Positions 1-8,134 of a stretch of DNA of 64,000 nucleotides are shown here, piece by piece. A program made the translations under genes and the position numbers. The stretch is from positions 62,001-126,000 of the forward strand of contig NZ_CP090439.1 of the NCBI RefSeq assembly GCF_021441885.1, given 5' to 3'. Positions within the stretch are counted from its first letter, which is position 1, and each line of letters begins with the position of its first letter. This stretch comes from Vibrio maritimus (GTDB taxonomy: Bacteria; Pseudomonadota; Gammaproteobacteria; Enterobacterales; Vibrionaceae). The notes under the pieces were generated by a model. That model made no database searches. It saw nothing but the letters and a program-made list of their open reading frames with translations, and had not been told where the DNA came from.

Positions 1-135
1 ACGATTAACATTTTAGATACATTAGTGTTGTGTTTTACTGAACATTGTGTCTATGGTTAAAAAGCAGCCAACAAGGTTGAGCTCAATTTAGGGCTTGATA
101 TATAAGGAATCGTTGGGAAAAGTGGAGGAGCCACA

Positions 136-1530
136 GTGGGAACGAGTCAACTTGCGAGTAGCGCAGACAACATCGAACCAATTCAACTTGGTCACGAAAA
201 GCTTACAATTGAACGATTTATTGAACAGCATCCAGACGTCACCAGCTTGGATTTGATCCTGTTCGATATGAACGGTGTTGTTCGTGGCAAGCGTGTCCCC
301 ATCACCCAACTCAACAAAGTTTTGGAACAAGGTATTTGTCTACCCGCTTCGGTATTCGCCCTGGATATTTGTGGCGAGACGGTAGAAGAAACCGGACTGG
401 GTTTTGAAAAAGGCGACGGTGATAGGATCTGCCGAATGGTGGCAAGCTCACTCACTACCACGCCGTGGCAAGAGAACAGCGCGCAAGCGATTGTGACTAT
501 GTTTGAACCAACCTCAAATCAACCATTTTTTGCCGATCCAAGACACGTACTCGAAGTTCAGCTAGAAAAATTTGCCAGTAAAGGACTCAAACCTTGCATC
601 GCAGTTGAGCTTGAGTTCTATCTACAAGACCTTGAACCCGACGAAGCAGGCAACCCACAACCACCATTGATGCCAATCAGTGGTGAACGCATGACACAAA
701 CTCAAGTCTATTCCCTAGAAGAGCTCGACGAGTTCAAAGCCTTCCTCGATGAGATCATCAGCGCCTGTGAAGAGCAAAATATCCCAGCTGAGAACATCAC
801 AGCCGAATATGCCCCTGGGCAGTTCGAGGTTAACCTAAAGCATACTGATGATGTTCTACTCGCTTGTGACCAAGCCATGCTGTTAAAGCGCGTGGTTCGA
901 GCGGTCGCCAAAAAACACGGCTTCTACGCCAACTTTATGGCCAAACCTTACACCGAATACGCAGGCAACGGCTGTCACGTGCATATCAGTTTGCGAGATG
1001 AAACAGGAACCAATGTCTTTGGTGAAGATGAGAGCGTTCTTCTCAATGCGATTGCGGGCGTACTAGCACACCTTGAAGATAGTATGGCGATCTTCGCGCC
1101 TAACGCTAACTCTTATCGAAGGCTACAGCCTAATATGTTCGTGCCGTTGCACGCGACTTGGGGCTGGGATAATCGAACCGTAGCGGTTCGAGTACCTGCA
1201 AGTGGTCAATCAGACAAACGTATCGAGCATCGACTCTCTGGTGCCGACGTAAACCCCTACCTCACTGTCGCAGTGTTGCTCGCGTCTATTCTCGACGGCA
1301 TCGAAAACAAACTCACTCCACCAGAGCCAATTGAAGGCGATGCAACATTGCTCGAGCTCCCAATGCTGCCTATCTCTTGGGATATGTCACTGCATGAGTT
1401 TGCCAACAGCCAGTTTATGAAACGTAGCTTTGGTGAGGAGTTCTGTAAGGTTTACCTCGCAAACAAAAAACATGAGCAAGCTCGCTTCTCGGCGCAAGTC
1501 TCGCCATTAGAATATCAGTGGTACAAGTAA
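136..1530 (+). CDS. puuA: Gamma-glutamylputrescine synthetase-like (glutamine synthetase family)
   Basis: A 464-residue class of glutamine synthetase that probably joins glutamate to putrescine with ATP, the first step of the Puu putrescine degradation pathway in the cytoplasm. The glutamine synthetase signatures are present: GNGCHVHIS (Mg/glutamate site), RLQPNMFVP, and the C-terminal RIEHRLSGADVNPY segment. Length matches PuuA (about 470) rather than GlnA, and the adenylylation-loop region of GlnA is not evident. The start is a GTG with a strong GGAGGAG site seven bases upstream. The FAD amine oxidase gene follows 14 bp downstream, as expected for a puuA-puuB unit. The exact amine (putrescine, spermidine or another) is inferred; related enzymes also glutamylate other amines. 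Confidence 0.85.
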   Translation: MGTSQLASSADNIEPIQLGHEKLTIERFIEQHPDVTSLDLILFDMNGVVRGKRVPITQLNKVLEQGICLPASVFALDICGETVEETGLGFEKGDGDRICRMVASSLTTTPWQENSAQAIVTMFEPTSNQPFFADPRHVLEVQLEKFASKGLKPCIAVELEFYLQDLEPDEAGNPQPPLMPISGERMTQTQVYSLEELDEFKAFLDEIISACEEQNIPAENITAEYAPGQFEVNLKHTDDVLLACDQAMLLKRVVRAVAKKHGFYANFMAKPYTEYAGNGCHVHISLRDETGTNVFGEDESVLLNAIAGVLAHLEDSMAIFAPNANSYRRLQPNMFVPLHATWGWDNRTVAVRVPASGQSDKRIEHRLSGADVNPYLTVAVLLASILDGIENKLTPPEPIEGDATLLELPMLPISWDMSLHEFANSQFMKRSFGEEFCKVYLANKKHEQARFSAQVSPLEYQWYK

Positions 1531-1544
1531 AGTAAGGATACAAA

Positions 1545-2822
1545 ATGAAAGTGAAGCACACAGACTCTTATTACGCGGCATCGCGAAATCAGCAATTCGA
1601 TTTTCCTAAACTGATGGGAGATCATGTTGCCGACGTCTGTGTTATTGGCTCCGGCATCACCGGAGCCACCGCCGCACTCGAACTTGCCAACAAAGGCTTT
1701 AAAGTAATTGTCCTTGAAGCCAATCGTGTTGGCTGGGGCGCTTCTGGAAGAAGTGGTGGTCAAGCCATCTTTGGTTGGGCATCCGAGCAAGACACCTTAG
1801 AAAAGCTGGTCGGCAAATCCGATGCAAGAAAGCTCTGGGACATTTCCGTTGAAGCGTTAGCGCTGACCAAATCCAACATCAACAAGTACAACATTGATTG
1901 TGATTGGCGAGATGGCATGGTGCATGTCGGTGTTAAGCCTCGCCACGATAAAGAGCTTAAAGCTTGGTATGACGATCTCACCGAAAACTACGGCTATGAA
2001 TCGCTCGAGATGTGGGATCAAGAAAAGACGCATCACCACATCGCAAGCCAAAAATACACATCTGGTATGTTCGATAGCAACAGCGGCCATCTGCATCCAC
2101 TCAATTACACGCTTGGCTTGGTAAACGCTGCCAAACAGGCTGGCGCAGAGTTTTATGAAGAAAGTGCAGTGACCAAAATCGAGCATGGTGACCCAGCTAC
2201 CCTATTTACTAAAAACGGCACAGTGAAGGCGAATCACGTCATCCTCGCTTGTAACGCCTATATGGATGGTTTAGAGACCAAGTTAGAGAACAAAGTGATG
2301 CCTGTTGGCACCTATATTTGTGCCACCGAGCCTTTGGGTGAAGACGTTACTGGCGCTTTAATGAAAGATCATATCGCCGCTTGTGACATCAACTTTGTCT
2401 TAGATTACTTCCGCTGCTCCGGCGATCACAGGATGCTATTTGGCGGACGAGTCAGCTACTCTGGCGTGGCACCGTTTAATCTCGAAAAAGCGATGCGTGG
2501 ACGCATGGTGGATATATTCCCTCAACTCTCAGATGCAAAAATCGATTATGCCTGGGGCGGGAATGTCGCCATCACCATGAACCGCGCGCCCCACTTTGGG
2601 CGTCTAAAACCCAATGTCTACTTTGCACAAGGTTTTTCCGGTCACGGCATTGCGGCAACGGGGATGGCAGGTACACTAATGGCAGAGTGCGTTGCCACAA
2701 CGGCAGAGCGCTTCGCGATTTTTGATAAGATCCCGCATATGCCGTTCCCGGGAGGAAGATTGTTTAAGACTCCAGCATTGGTGTTGGCGATGTCCTACTA
2801 TCGAGTAAGAGACATTCTTTAG
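1545..2822 (+). CDS. puuB: FAD-dependent gamma-glutamylputrescine oxidoreductase-like
   Basis: A 425-residue DAO-family flavoenzyme, most likely oxidising gamma-glutamylputrescine to the aminoaldehyde, the second step of the Puu pathway. The Rossmann dinucleotide fold is at about residues 28-60 (VCVIGSGITG, then a conserved E at the end of the second strand, then GWGASGRSGG). The C-terminal FAD-closing segment YFAQGFSGHGIAATG is also intact. Length equals E. coli PuuB (426). A good AAGGAT site precedes the ATG. It is translated right after the puuA-like gene and almost certainly cotranscribed. The pathway's aldehyde dehydrogenase (PuuC) and hydrolase (PuuD) are not in this window; they may lie upstream of base 1 or elsewhere. 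Confidence 0.83.
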   Translation: MKVKHTDSYYAASRNQQFDFPKLMGDHVADVCVIGSGITGATAALELANKGFKVIVLEANRVGWGASGRSGGQAIFGWASEQDTLEKLVGKSDARKLWDISVEALALTKSNINKYNIDCDWRDGMVHVGVKPRHDKELKAWYDDLTENYGYESLEMWDQEKTHHHIASQKYTSGMFDSNSGHLHPLNYTLGLVNAAKQAGAEFYEESAVTKIEHGDPATLFTKNGTVKANHVILACNAYMDGLETKLENKVMPVGTYICATEPLGEDVTGALMKDHIAACDINFVLDYFRCSGDHRMLFGGRVSYSGVAPFNLEKAMRGRMVDIFPQLSDAKIDYAWGGNVAITMNRAPHFGRLKPNVYFAQGFSGHGIAATGMAGTLMAECVATTAERFAIFDKIPHMPFPGGRLFKTPALVLAMSYYRVRDIL

Positions 2823-2837
2823 AATATTTTAAAACTA

Positions 2838-2867
2838 GAGCCAACAACAAAGTTGTTGGCTCGTTTC
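2838..2867. terminator. Hairpin terminator between convergent genes
   Basis: A perfect 11-bp stem (2838-2848 with 2852-2862) around a 3-nt loop lies 16 bp after the oxidoreductase stop. The plus-strand side is followed by GTTTC. The minus-strand side is followed by a T-rich stretch, so it may work in both directions, also ending the minus-strand CNNM gene. Confidence 0.7.
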
Positions 2868-2871
2868 ATGT

Positions 2872-2940
2872 TCTCCCCCTAGAACACAGCTCGCAACTGC
2901 GTTAGCTGCCAAACTCAACATAGGGGGAGCTAGAGGGGGT
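2872..2940. repeat. C5/G5 palindromic intergenic element
   Basis: CTCCCCCTA (2873-2881) pairs exactly with TAGGGGGAG (2921-2929) across a 39-nt loop, and a second G-run follows at 2934-2939. The composition differs sharply from the neighbouring DNA. Such C5/G5 palindromes recur between genes in vibrios, as far as I recall. Only one copy is visible here, so calling it a dispersed repeat is inference. Confidence 0.4.
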
Positions 2941-2949
2941 AACTAACAC

Positions 2950-4278
2950 CTAACTGCTTTTTGACCCTACAAATTCCTTTTCACCGCCTTTATTATCAAC
3001 ACGCGTCACCAACAACTGATCCACTTTATAATCATCAATATCAACTACCTCAAACTTATACCCTGAGAAAACCACAGAATCAGTACGACGAGGAATTTTC
3101 TTCAACATAAACATCATAAAACCAGCGATGGTTTCATAGTTTTGCGAATGCGGCAGTTCATCAATTTGCAGTGTGCGCATAACATCCGTAATAGGCGTGA
3201 CACCATCGACTAACCAAGAATGCTCATCACGGGCGACTATCTGCTCCTCGCCTTCTGCTAACACCCAACTACCCATTGCTGCGCTTTGTAAGTCATTAAA
3301 CGTTACAACGCCAAGCACTAGCGCGTATTCGTTCATCACAACGGCGAAATCTACGCGGTTAGATTTGAAATACTCTAGCGCTTCGGACAAGCTTAATGTA
3401 TCGGGAATGATCGGGCAGCTTTGCACCACACTGCTGCTTTTCAAATCCAACGTCTGTTCATTAATAAGGCGAATCAACAGCTCGGTTGAGTTAACAAATC
3501 CTTTGATCGCATCAAGCTGCCCGTCACACACTAAGAACTTGTGATGAGGGTTGTCAGCTATTTTGCGTTTGAGCATCGATTCATCATCACTAAGTGAGAG
3601 AAAAGCGATGTCTTCGCGTGGCGTCATGGCAGAAGTAATCGGGATAGATTGCATCTGAAATACGCTTTCCATCATTTGTTGCTCGTTGGTATCCAATACG
3701 CCCGCTTCGGCGCCTGCATCCATAACCGCATAAATATCATCACTAGTGATGTCATCATCGCGCTCAGCAGGCACGCGTAGCAAACGAAAAATCAGTGTCG
3801 CCAAACCATTAAACACAAGTACGAAGGGTTTAAGGATGAGTATGCAAACCACTAGAGGCTTTACCAACGCCAAAGCGACGGTCTCTGGCATCGCCATGGC
3901 GATGCGTTTTGGCATAAGGTCAGCAAACAGAATAAACAGGCTGGTAACCAAGGTAAAAGAGAGCACAAAGCTCGTTTGCGCCACCCATGTTGCTGGAATC
4001 CAATTGCTAAGCATTGCGGCGATATAAGGGGTGAACGCTGATTCCCCGACAATGCCGCCCATAATAGCTACTGCGTTTAGGCCAATTTGCACAACCGTGA
4101 AGAAATTACCTGGGTGCGTTTGCAACCCAAGCACCAAAGTCGCTCGTTGATCACCATCGTCTGCAAGTTGCCGTAAACGAATTTTGCGCGCCGCAGCCAA
4201 TGAGATTTCTGACATCGAAAAAAAGCAGCTGATTAATATCAGCGCCATAATAATGGAGAGGTTTTCAAGTAGACTCAT
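2950..4278 (-). CDS. paeA: CNNM/CorC-HlyC family inner-membrane protein, YtfL/PaeA-like
   Basis: A 442-residue protein with an N-terminal DUF21 (CNNM) membrane domain (about 1-190, four hydrophobic segments), a CBS pair (about 205-330) and a C-terminal CorC/HlyC domain (about 350-430). It closely resembles E. coli YtfL as I recall it, including the FFSMSEISLAAARKI start, NPG/HPG-FFTVVQIGLNAVAI and DDITSDDIYAV. YtfL has been renamed PaeA because it supports putrescine and cadaverine export in enterobacteria. That role is transferred by similarity; related proteins are linked to Mg or Co handling, and the old hemolysin label is not informative. It is convergent with the puu-like genes. The start has only a weak site upstream. 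Confidence 0.8.
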   Translation of the reverse strand: MSLLENLSIIMALILISCFFSMSEISLAAARKIRLRQLADDGDQRATLVLGLQTHPGNFFTVVQIGLNAVAIMGGIVGESAFTPYIAAMLSNWIPATWVAQTSFVLSFTLVTSLFILFADLMPKRIAMAMPETVALALVKPLVVCILILKPFVLVFNGLATLIFRLLRVPAERDDDITSDDIYAVMDAGAEAGVLDTNEQQMMESVFQMQSIPITSAMTPREDIAFLSLSDDESMLKRKIADNPHHKFLVCDGQLDAIKGFVNSTELLIRLINEQTLDLKSSSVVQSCPIIPDTLSLSEALEYFKSNRVDFAVVMNEYALVLGVVTFNDLQSAAMGSWVLAEGEEQIVARDEHSWLVDGVTPITDVMRTLQIDELPHSQNYETIAGFMMFMLKKIPRRTDSVVFSGYKFEVVDIDDYKVDQLLVTRVDNKGGEKEFVGSKSS

Positions 4279-4498
4279 GGAGACTATCCGAATAGAAAAG
4301 TGGCGTCATTCTAGCCACAATCGGCGAGAATATTGAGAAAACTTCCACGAAATTATTTTGTCGAGACGATAACCTACCTAACTCTCTTTTAAATACACGC
4401 TTTAGGTTGCATTTAATAGCTCCAAAATCAATAAATACACTCTCAGAGAACAGTGATAAAAGAGTCAACGAAAAGGCATCGATTGGTGTAGGCAAGCC

Positions 4499-4516
4499 GC
4501 TCTGCCTTGGCAGAGC
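4499..4516. terminator. GC-rich hairpin after the outer-membrane protein gene
   Basis: GCTCTGCC (4499-4506) and GGCAGAGC (4509-4516) form a strong stem 16 bp beyond the stop of the minus-strand outer-membrane protein gene. There is no T-tract, so it may protect or pause the transcript rather than terminate it. The rest of 4279-4498 shows no gene that I can support. Confidence 0.35.
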
Positions 4517-4531
4517 AACCTAACGACCAAT

Positions 4532-5308
4532 TTAGAAGAAGTATCGAATACCCATATAAACATCAGAGTTCCACTGATTCTGTAGCTCAATACCTGAAAC
4601 ACTTAAGTCAGAATGATCAAGCTCCAACCGAGTATTAATCCACCATTTACGGTCACTAGTCAGAGGTGCGTTGACGATGAGTTTTGTCGAAAGATTTTCA
4701 GTTTCTACACTGCTACCACTTAGTTTTCGGTACTCAGGCCAAATCATCATAAATGCACCACTGCTACCCAAAGGAATAGATGCAGCAAGAGATACATTGA
4801 CACCATCGACGTCATCTTTTAAACCACCTACATCAAACTGGCCATAAACATAGCTAGCAATCGGAAATAACATAAAGCCTGGTGTGTACTCGTGATTGAT
4901 CGCACCAACTCCGCCAAGGGCTAATAGATCAGATTTAAGCCCTGAAGCGCGGATGTTGATGTAATCTACGGAAAGACCAGCCCTTGGCATAAAGTTGACA
5001 CCAGTATCTGCTACTTGGAAATACTGAAATCGTGAAGAACCATATTCAAACCCAAATTCATTGTCACCGTTATCGCCAGTGTTTCCGAATTTAGCCTCGG
5101 CCATAAACGCGAACTGATGACCATTGTCATAGCCCCCAGAAACCATAGCCACAGGCATTACGTTGCTGTTACCGCTCACCATAATAGCGGCTTGAGTGTA
5201 TACATTAGTCAGATCAGAAGGGTCAATATCTTCACCGCTGGCTTCGGCAAAGGTGTAAAACGAGAAAAAGGGATTGACGGCTAATAGAATAAAGAGTTTT
5301 TTAATCAT
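4532..5308 (-). CDS. Exported, probable outer-membrane beta-barrel protein, unknown function
   Basis: A 258-residue protein with a clear signal peptide (about residues 1-23, KK then a hydrophobic run, ending near AEA) and a body of alternating aromatic and polar strands. It ends in GIRYFF; a terminal phenylalanine is typical of proteins folded by the BAM complex. It resembles the small Vibrio outer-membrane barrels of unknown role, and I recognise no specific family. It lies downstream of the exported amide hydrolase on the same strand with a hairpin between, so the two may be coexpressed. The Shine-Dalgarno sequence is weak (GGAT). Confidence 0.6.
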   Translation of the reverse strand: MIKKLFILLAVNPFFSFYTFAEASGEDIDPSDLTNVYTQAAIMVSGNSNVMPVAMVSGGYDNGHQFAFMAEAKFGNTGDNGDNEFGFEYGSSRFQYFQVADTGVNFMPRAGLSVDYINIRASGLKSDLLALGGVGAINHEYTPGFMLFPIASYVYGQFDVGGLKDDVDGVNVSLAASIPLGSSGAFMMIWPEYRKLSGSSVETENLSTKLIVNAPLTSDRKWWINTRLELDHSDLSVSGIELQNQWNSDVYMGIRYFF

Positions 5309-5322
5309 TGAAATATCCGGAT

Positions 5323-5344
5323 TAGGAGGCGAAAACGCCTCCTA
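5323..5344. other. Intercistronic stem-loop before the outer-membrane protein gene
   Basis: TAGGAGGCG (5323-5331) and CGCCTCCTA (5336-5344) form a perfect 9-bp stem with an AAAA loop, 15 bp upstream of the barrel protein's start. It has no T-tract on either strand. It may stabilise the upstream hydrolase message or limit read-through into the barrel gene. Confidence 0.5.
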
Positions 5345-5465
5345 GAGGTTTGCTTGCTTGTCAGAAGACCGATGTCAGAATTTGCTTGTTCACCATCGGC
5401 ATTGCGAACCTTGCGATCGCTTGGTGCTTAATGATGAGTCCGGCTTGAAACCGAACTCGATAGGA

Positions 5466-6530
5466 TTAGTTGATCAGGTAGTGAGACATGACACCGATAC
5501 GTTCTGAAACTTGGTCTGTGACATCACCAAATAGGTCAGCCCTGTCCGCCTTGATGCTGTAGTTTTTGCCGTTGTTTAGCTTGTCGAAGTCAACCATGAA
5601 ATGGGTGTATGCGTCGCCATATTGATAGCGAACCTGCATTACTTTCTGGTCTAGGTTGTAACCCACCGAATAAATGGTAGCGTAACCGCGCATCACACCT
5701 TCGGCATCTGGACGATTTGCCGCATCCAACGGGATTTTGTACGTGACGCTATCTAGTTTTGCTAGGCCATTTACATAACTTGTCGGCTCTTTTAGTTGCG
5801 ATTTCATGTATTTGTTCCAGATAAATCGCTGAGCTGAGTTGATGTTTCCAGGGATTGGGTATTCACCATCAATCACATCTGTCGTTGTCGGCTTGGCTTG
5901 TTCCCAGTTGGCAAGGTGTTCCTTAAATGTTGGGCTGTTTGTCATCACGTCATACTGCTTACCGCGATAGATTTTCCACCCACCATCAAGAAACTCGAGC
6001 ACGGCAGAATCGCCGCTTTGATCCTGAATTGAATAGTGTCCACGCATTGAGTGACCGTTGTGCTCAAAGCGTTGGATCTCTAGATCATGAATATTTTGCA
6101 GCGCTTCCTCTACTGTCGAGTAGTTGTCGAGTAAGTACGCTACAAATACGGCATTGGAGATCTGCTCTGCGCCACTTTCTAAGTCACCGGTTGACTCTTC
6201 ATCTAAAAACAGGCCATTCGCCGAGAAACCCGCTTCATTAAAACCATCAACAAGGCCAATGCCATACAACGTCATTCCGATAGATGCATATTTAGACGTC
6301 CACGTTTTACCATTGTCCGAGTTATGACCTTTGTAGCTTTGACCTGCATGACGAACTTCGATTGTTGGCTGGTTCTCTTCCATCCAATCCATGGTGCGAC
6401 TGACAAATACACCGTGATCTTCGGTCTCCCAAAGGATGCGAGAGCATGCTTCCGCCGTCGCACTGATTGTTCCTATAGAAATGGCTGCGGCTAGGGCTAA
6501 CACAGATTTGCTTTTAAGAGTTTTCATCAT
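5466..6530 (-). CDS. Exported linear amide C-N hydrolase (penicillin V acylase/choloylglycine hydrolase family)
   Basis: A 354-residue N-terminal-nucleophile hydrolase. A signal peptide ends at AEA, directly followed by Cys29, so signal peptidase would expose the catalytic cysteine as residue 1. Relative to that cysteine, Arg17 (SRTMDW) and Asp20 are at the positions expected for the family. The enzyme would act in the periplasm or outside. Family members cleave penicillin V, bile salts or N-acyl homoserine lactones; the Gram-negative branch is known to accept the last two. Which applies here is not visible. Two ATGs in tandem could start it; 6527 has better spacing from AGG. A LysR gene is divergent, with a palindrome in the shared promoter. 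Confidence 0.8.
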   Translation of the reverse strand: MMKTLKSKSVLALAAAISIGTISATAEACSRILWETEDHGVFVSRTMDWMEENQPTIEVRHAGQSYKGHNSDNGKTWTSKYASIGMTLYGIGLVDGFNEAGFSANGLFLDEESTGDLESGAEQISNAVFVAYLLDNYSTVEEALQNIHDLEIQRFEHNGHSMRGHYSIQDQSGDSAVLEFLDGGWKIYRGKQYDVMTNSPTFKEHLANWEQAKPTTTDVIDGEYPIPGNINSAQRFIWNKYMKSQLKEPTSYVNGLAKLDSVTYKIPLDAANRPDAEGVMRGYATIYSVGYNLDQKVMQVRYQYGDAYTHFMVDFDKLNNGKNYSIKADRADLFGDVTDQVSERIGVMSHYLIN

Positions 6531-6596
6531 TTTGCCTACTTAACGTTATTGTCTGGAAATGACTTTAAACAGTTAATCGCAACAGTGAAAATCACA

Positions 6597-6619
6597 TATG
6601 TTGTATAATCTACAACATA
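6597..6619. promoter_or_regulatory. LysR-type operator overlapping a -10 box
   Basis: TATGTTGTA (6597-6605) and TACAACATA (6611-6619) form perfect 9-bp arms with a 5-bp spacer and contain the T-N11-A core of LysR sites (TGTA-N5-TACA). A consensus TATAAT (6604-6609) sits inside it, reading toward the LysR gene, so the regulator probably represses itself here. The site lies 67 bp from the divergent hydrolase start. Confidence 0.75.
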
Positions 6620-6647
6620 ATTAAGTGTATCGATGGAGAGTACTGGT

Positions 6648-7559
6648 ATGCCGAGAGCGTCATTTGACCAACTGAGTGCCTTTGTGGCGGTTGCTGAACA
6701 AGGCTCATTTAGCAAAGCGGCAAGAACGTTAAATAAAGATCGTTCTACTCTGCATCGACAAGTATCAGAACTCGAGATCGATTGGGGAATAGAACTGTTT
6801 GAGCGAAGCGGGAAATTCCCTAGATTGACAGAGCAGGGAGCAAGCTTAGTCCGTCCATCTAAGTTCATTATTTATCAAATGAACGCACTAGAGACGGCAA
6901 CTGATAGCTTGTTTCAGGGTGAACAGACGAGCCTTTCAATCTGTCATGATGCCTCTATTTCAAGCTCAGCGATAAAGAAAATTGATCAAGAAATTCGAAA
7001 GCGCCACCCAATGACAACGATTAACTGGCTCTCTCGTTCGCGAGATATCGCTTTGAATCACCTCATCGATGGCAGTGCGGATTTTTCTATCACACTTAAT
7101 CAAGGAGCGGTTCTCCCAGATACCGGTGTCAGTTTCATTAATCTTGGCTACCCTGCCTTCGATTATTACGTCCACAGAAACTCCCCACTAGCCAAAAGTA
7201 AAAACTTATCGTTAGCAGAAGTTCAACTCCATCGGCAGTTTGTGTTGGAGGACTTGCAGCAATCTCAGTTTGGGCAACAAACACTTATATCATCGAAGAT
7301 TAGCTCGGCAAGCGACCCATCTGTGTTGCTAGATCTATTAGAAACAGAAGGATTTAGTTTGTTACCCAAACACCTTCTCGGAGTTAGAGAGGACGAGTTT
7401 GTATCACTAGACGTTGATTTTGCGGTTCAGTCTGGTCACTTTGGCTATGTACTACTTTATCCAGCGAGTGCAATTACAAAACCTCTTCAACAAGATTGTA
7501 TTGATGCTGTCAGCAACTGGTTTAAACAGGTTTGTGCTCCTGAAAAGGCAAGCTACTAG
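6648..7559 (+). CDS. LysR-family transcriptional regulator
   Basis: A regulator with an N-terminal winged helix-turn-helix (about residues 5-65, with AVAEQGSFSKAARTLNKDRSTLHRQ split across the helices) and a C-terminal effector-binding domain. The recognition helix carries DRSTLHR rather than the common SQPAVS, an unusual variant. I chose ATG 6648 (MPRASFD) because GGAG lies nine bases upstream; an ATG at 6633 is possible. It is divergent from the exported amide hydrolase and is the natural candidate to control it through the palindrome at 6597-6619. The effector is unknown. Confidence 0.8.
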   Translation: MPRASFDQLSAFVAVAEQGSFSKAARTLNKDRSTLHRQVSELEIDWGIELFERSGKFPRLTEQGASLVRPSKFIIYQMNALETATDSLFQGEQTSLSICHDASISSSAIKKIDQEIRKRHPMTTINWLSRSRDIALNHLIDGSADFSITLNQGAVLPDTGVSFINLGYPAFDYYVHRNSPLAKSKNLSLAEVQLHRQFVLEDLQQSQFGQQTLISSKISSASDPSVLLDLLETEGFSLLPKHLLGVREDEFVSLDVDFAVQSGHFGYVLLYPASAITKPLQQDCIDAVSNWFKQVCAPEKASY

Positions 7560-7582
7560 GGAAAGTGCATACCAAGTTTTAA

Positions 7583-8074
7583 TTAATCCTGAAACGACTT
7601 CCAGAAAACCACCTTATCATCACCTGCGTCATAGTAATCAGGTATGACCGCGACTGGCTTATATCCGCACTTGGGATAAAACTCCCTCGTCTTTTCATAC
7701 TCCGGAAGCCCTGATGTCTCGACTAACAAAATACGAGCCTCTTGGCCCTTAACCTGACTCTCAGCATGTTGCATCATCGCTTTACCGATACCAACACCTT
7801 GATAATCAGGCAGTACTGCAATCATGAGCAGGTTCCATGTTCCCTCGGTCATTCTTTCTGGGGAACAAAAAGCAACAGCAACAATGCCCGCCTTCTCATT
7901 CTCTGCAACCGTCCAAACTTCTTGAGAGTCACCAGAGAAATACTCGGACGTCATTTCATCGAGATATTCAGAGGGAAACATTTCATTCGCATCTATGATG
8001 GATTTAACTGCTGGTAGATCGTTTTGTTGCATTGCACGAAGTTGGCTATCGGTAATCAATTGTCTGGCTCTCAT
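7583..8074 (-). CDS. GNAT-family N-acetyltransferase
   Basis: A 163-residue GNAT protein. The acetyl-CoA pyrophosphate loop is visible as QGVGIGKAM (Q/R-x-x-G-x-G/A) near residue 95, preceded by the strand IAVLPDY, and the C-terminal EKTREFYPKCGY matches the usual RRFYE-x-x-GF region. The substrate cannot be told; the chain length and YYDAGDDKVVFWK ending suit small-molecule or amino-acid acetylases. It is convergent with the LysR gene, with 23 bp between stops. The upstream ribosome site is weak, and an internal ATG at 8032 has none. Confidence 0.75.
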   Translation of the reverse strand: MRARQLITDSQLRAMQQNDLPAVKSIIDANEMFPSEYLDEMTSEYFSGDSQEVWTVAENEKAGIVAVAFCSPERMTEGTWNLLMIAVLPDYQGVGIGKAMMQHAESQVKGQEARILLVETSGLPEYEKTREFYPKCGYKPVAVIPDYYDAGDDKVVFWKSFQD

Positions 8075-8134
8075 ATTTCTTAAGAATTGAGTTAAGAATA
8101 GCTTAAGTTGTGTTTGCCAATGAATGGTGTACTT

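Noticed and set aside
2950..4278. Calling the CNNM protein a hemolysin
   Set aside because: The name comes from an old family label; the sequence is a YtfL/PaeA/CorC-type membrane protein with CBS domains.
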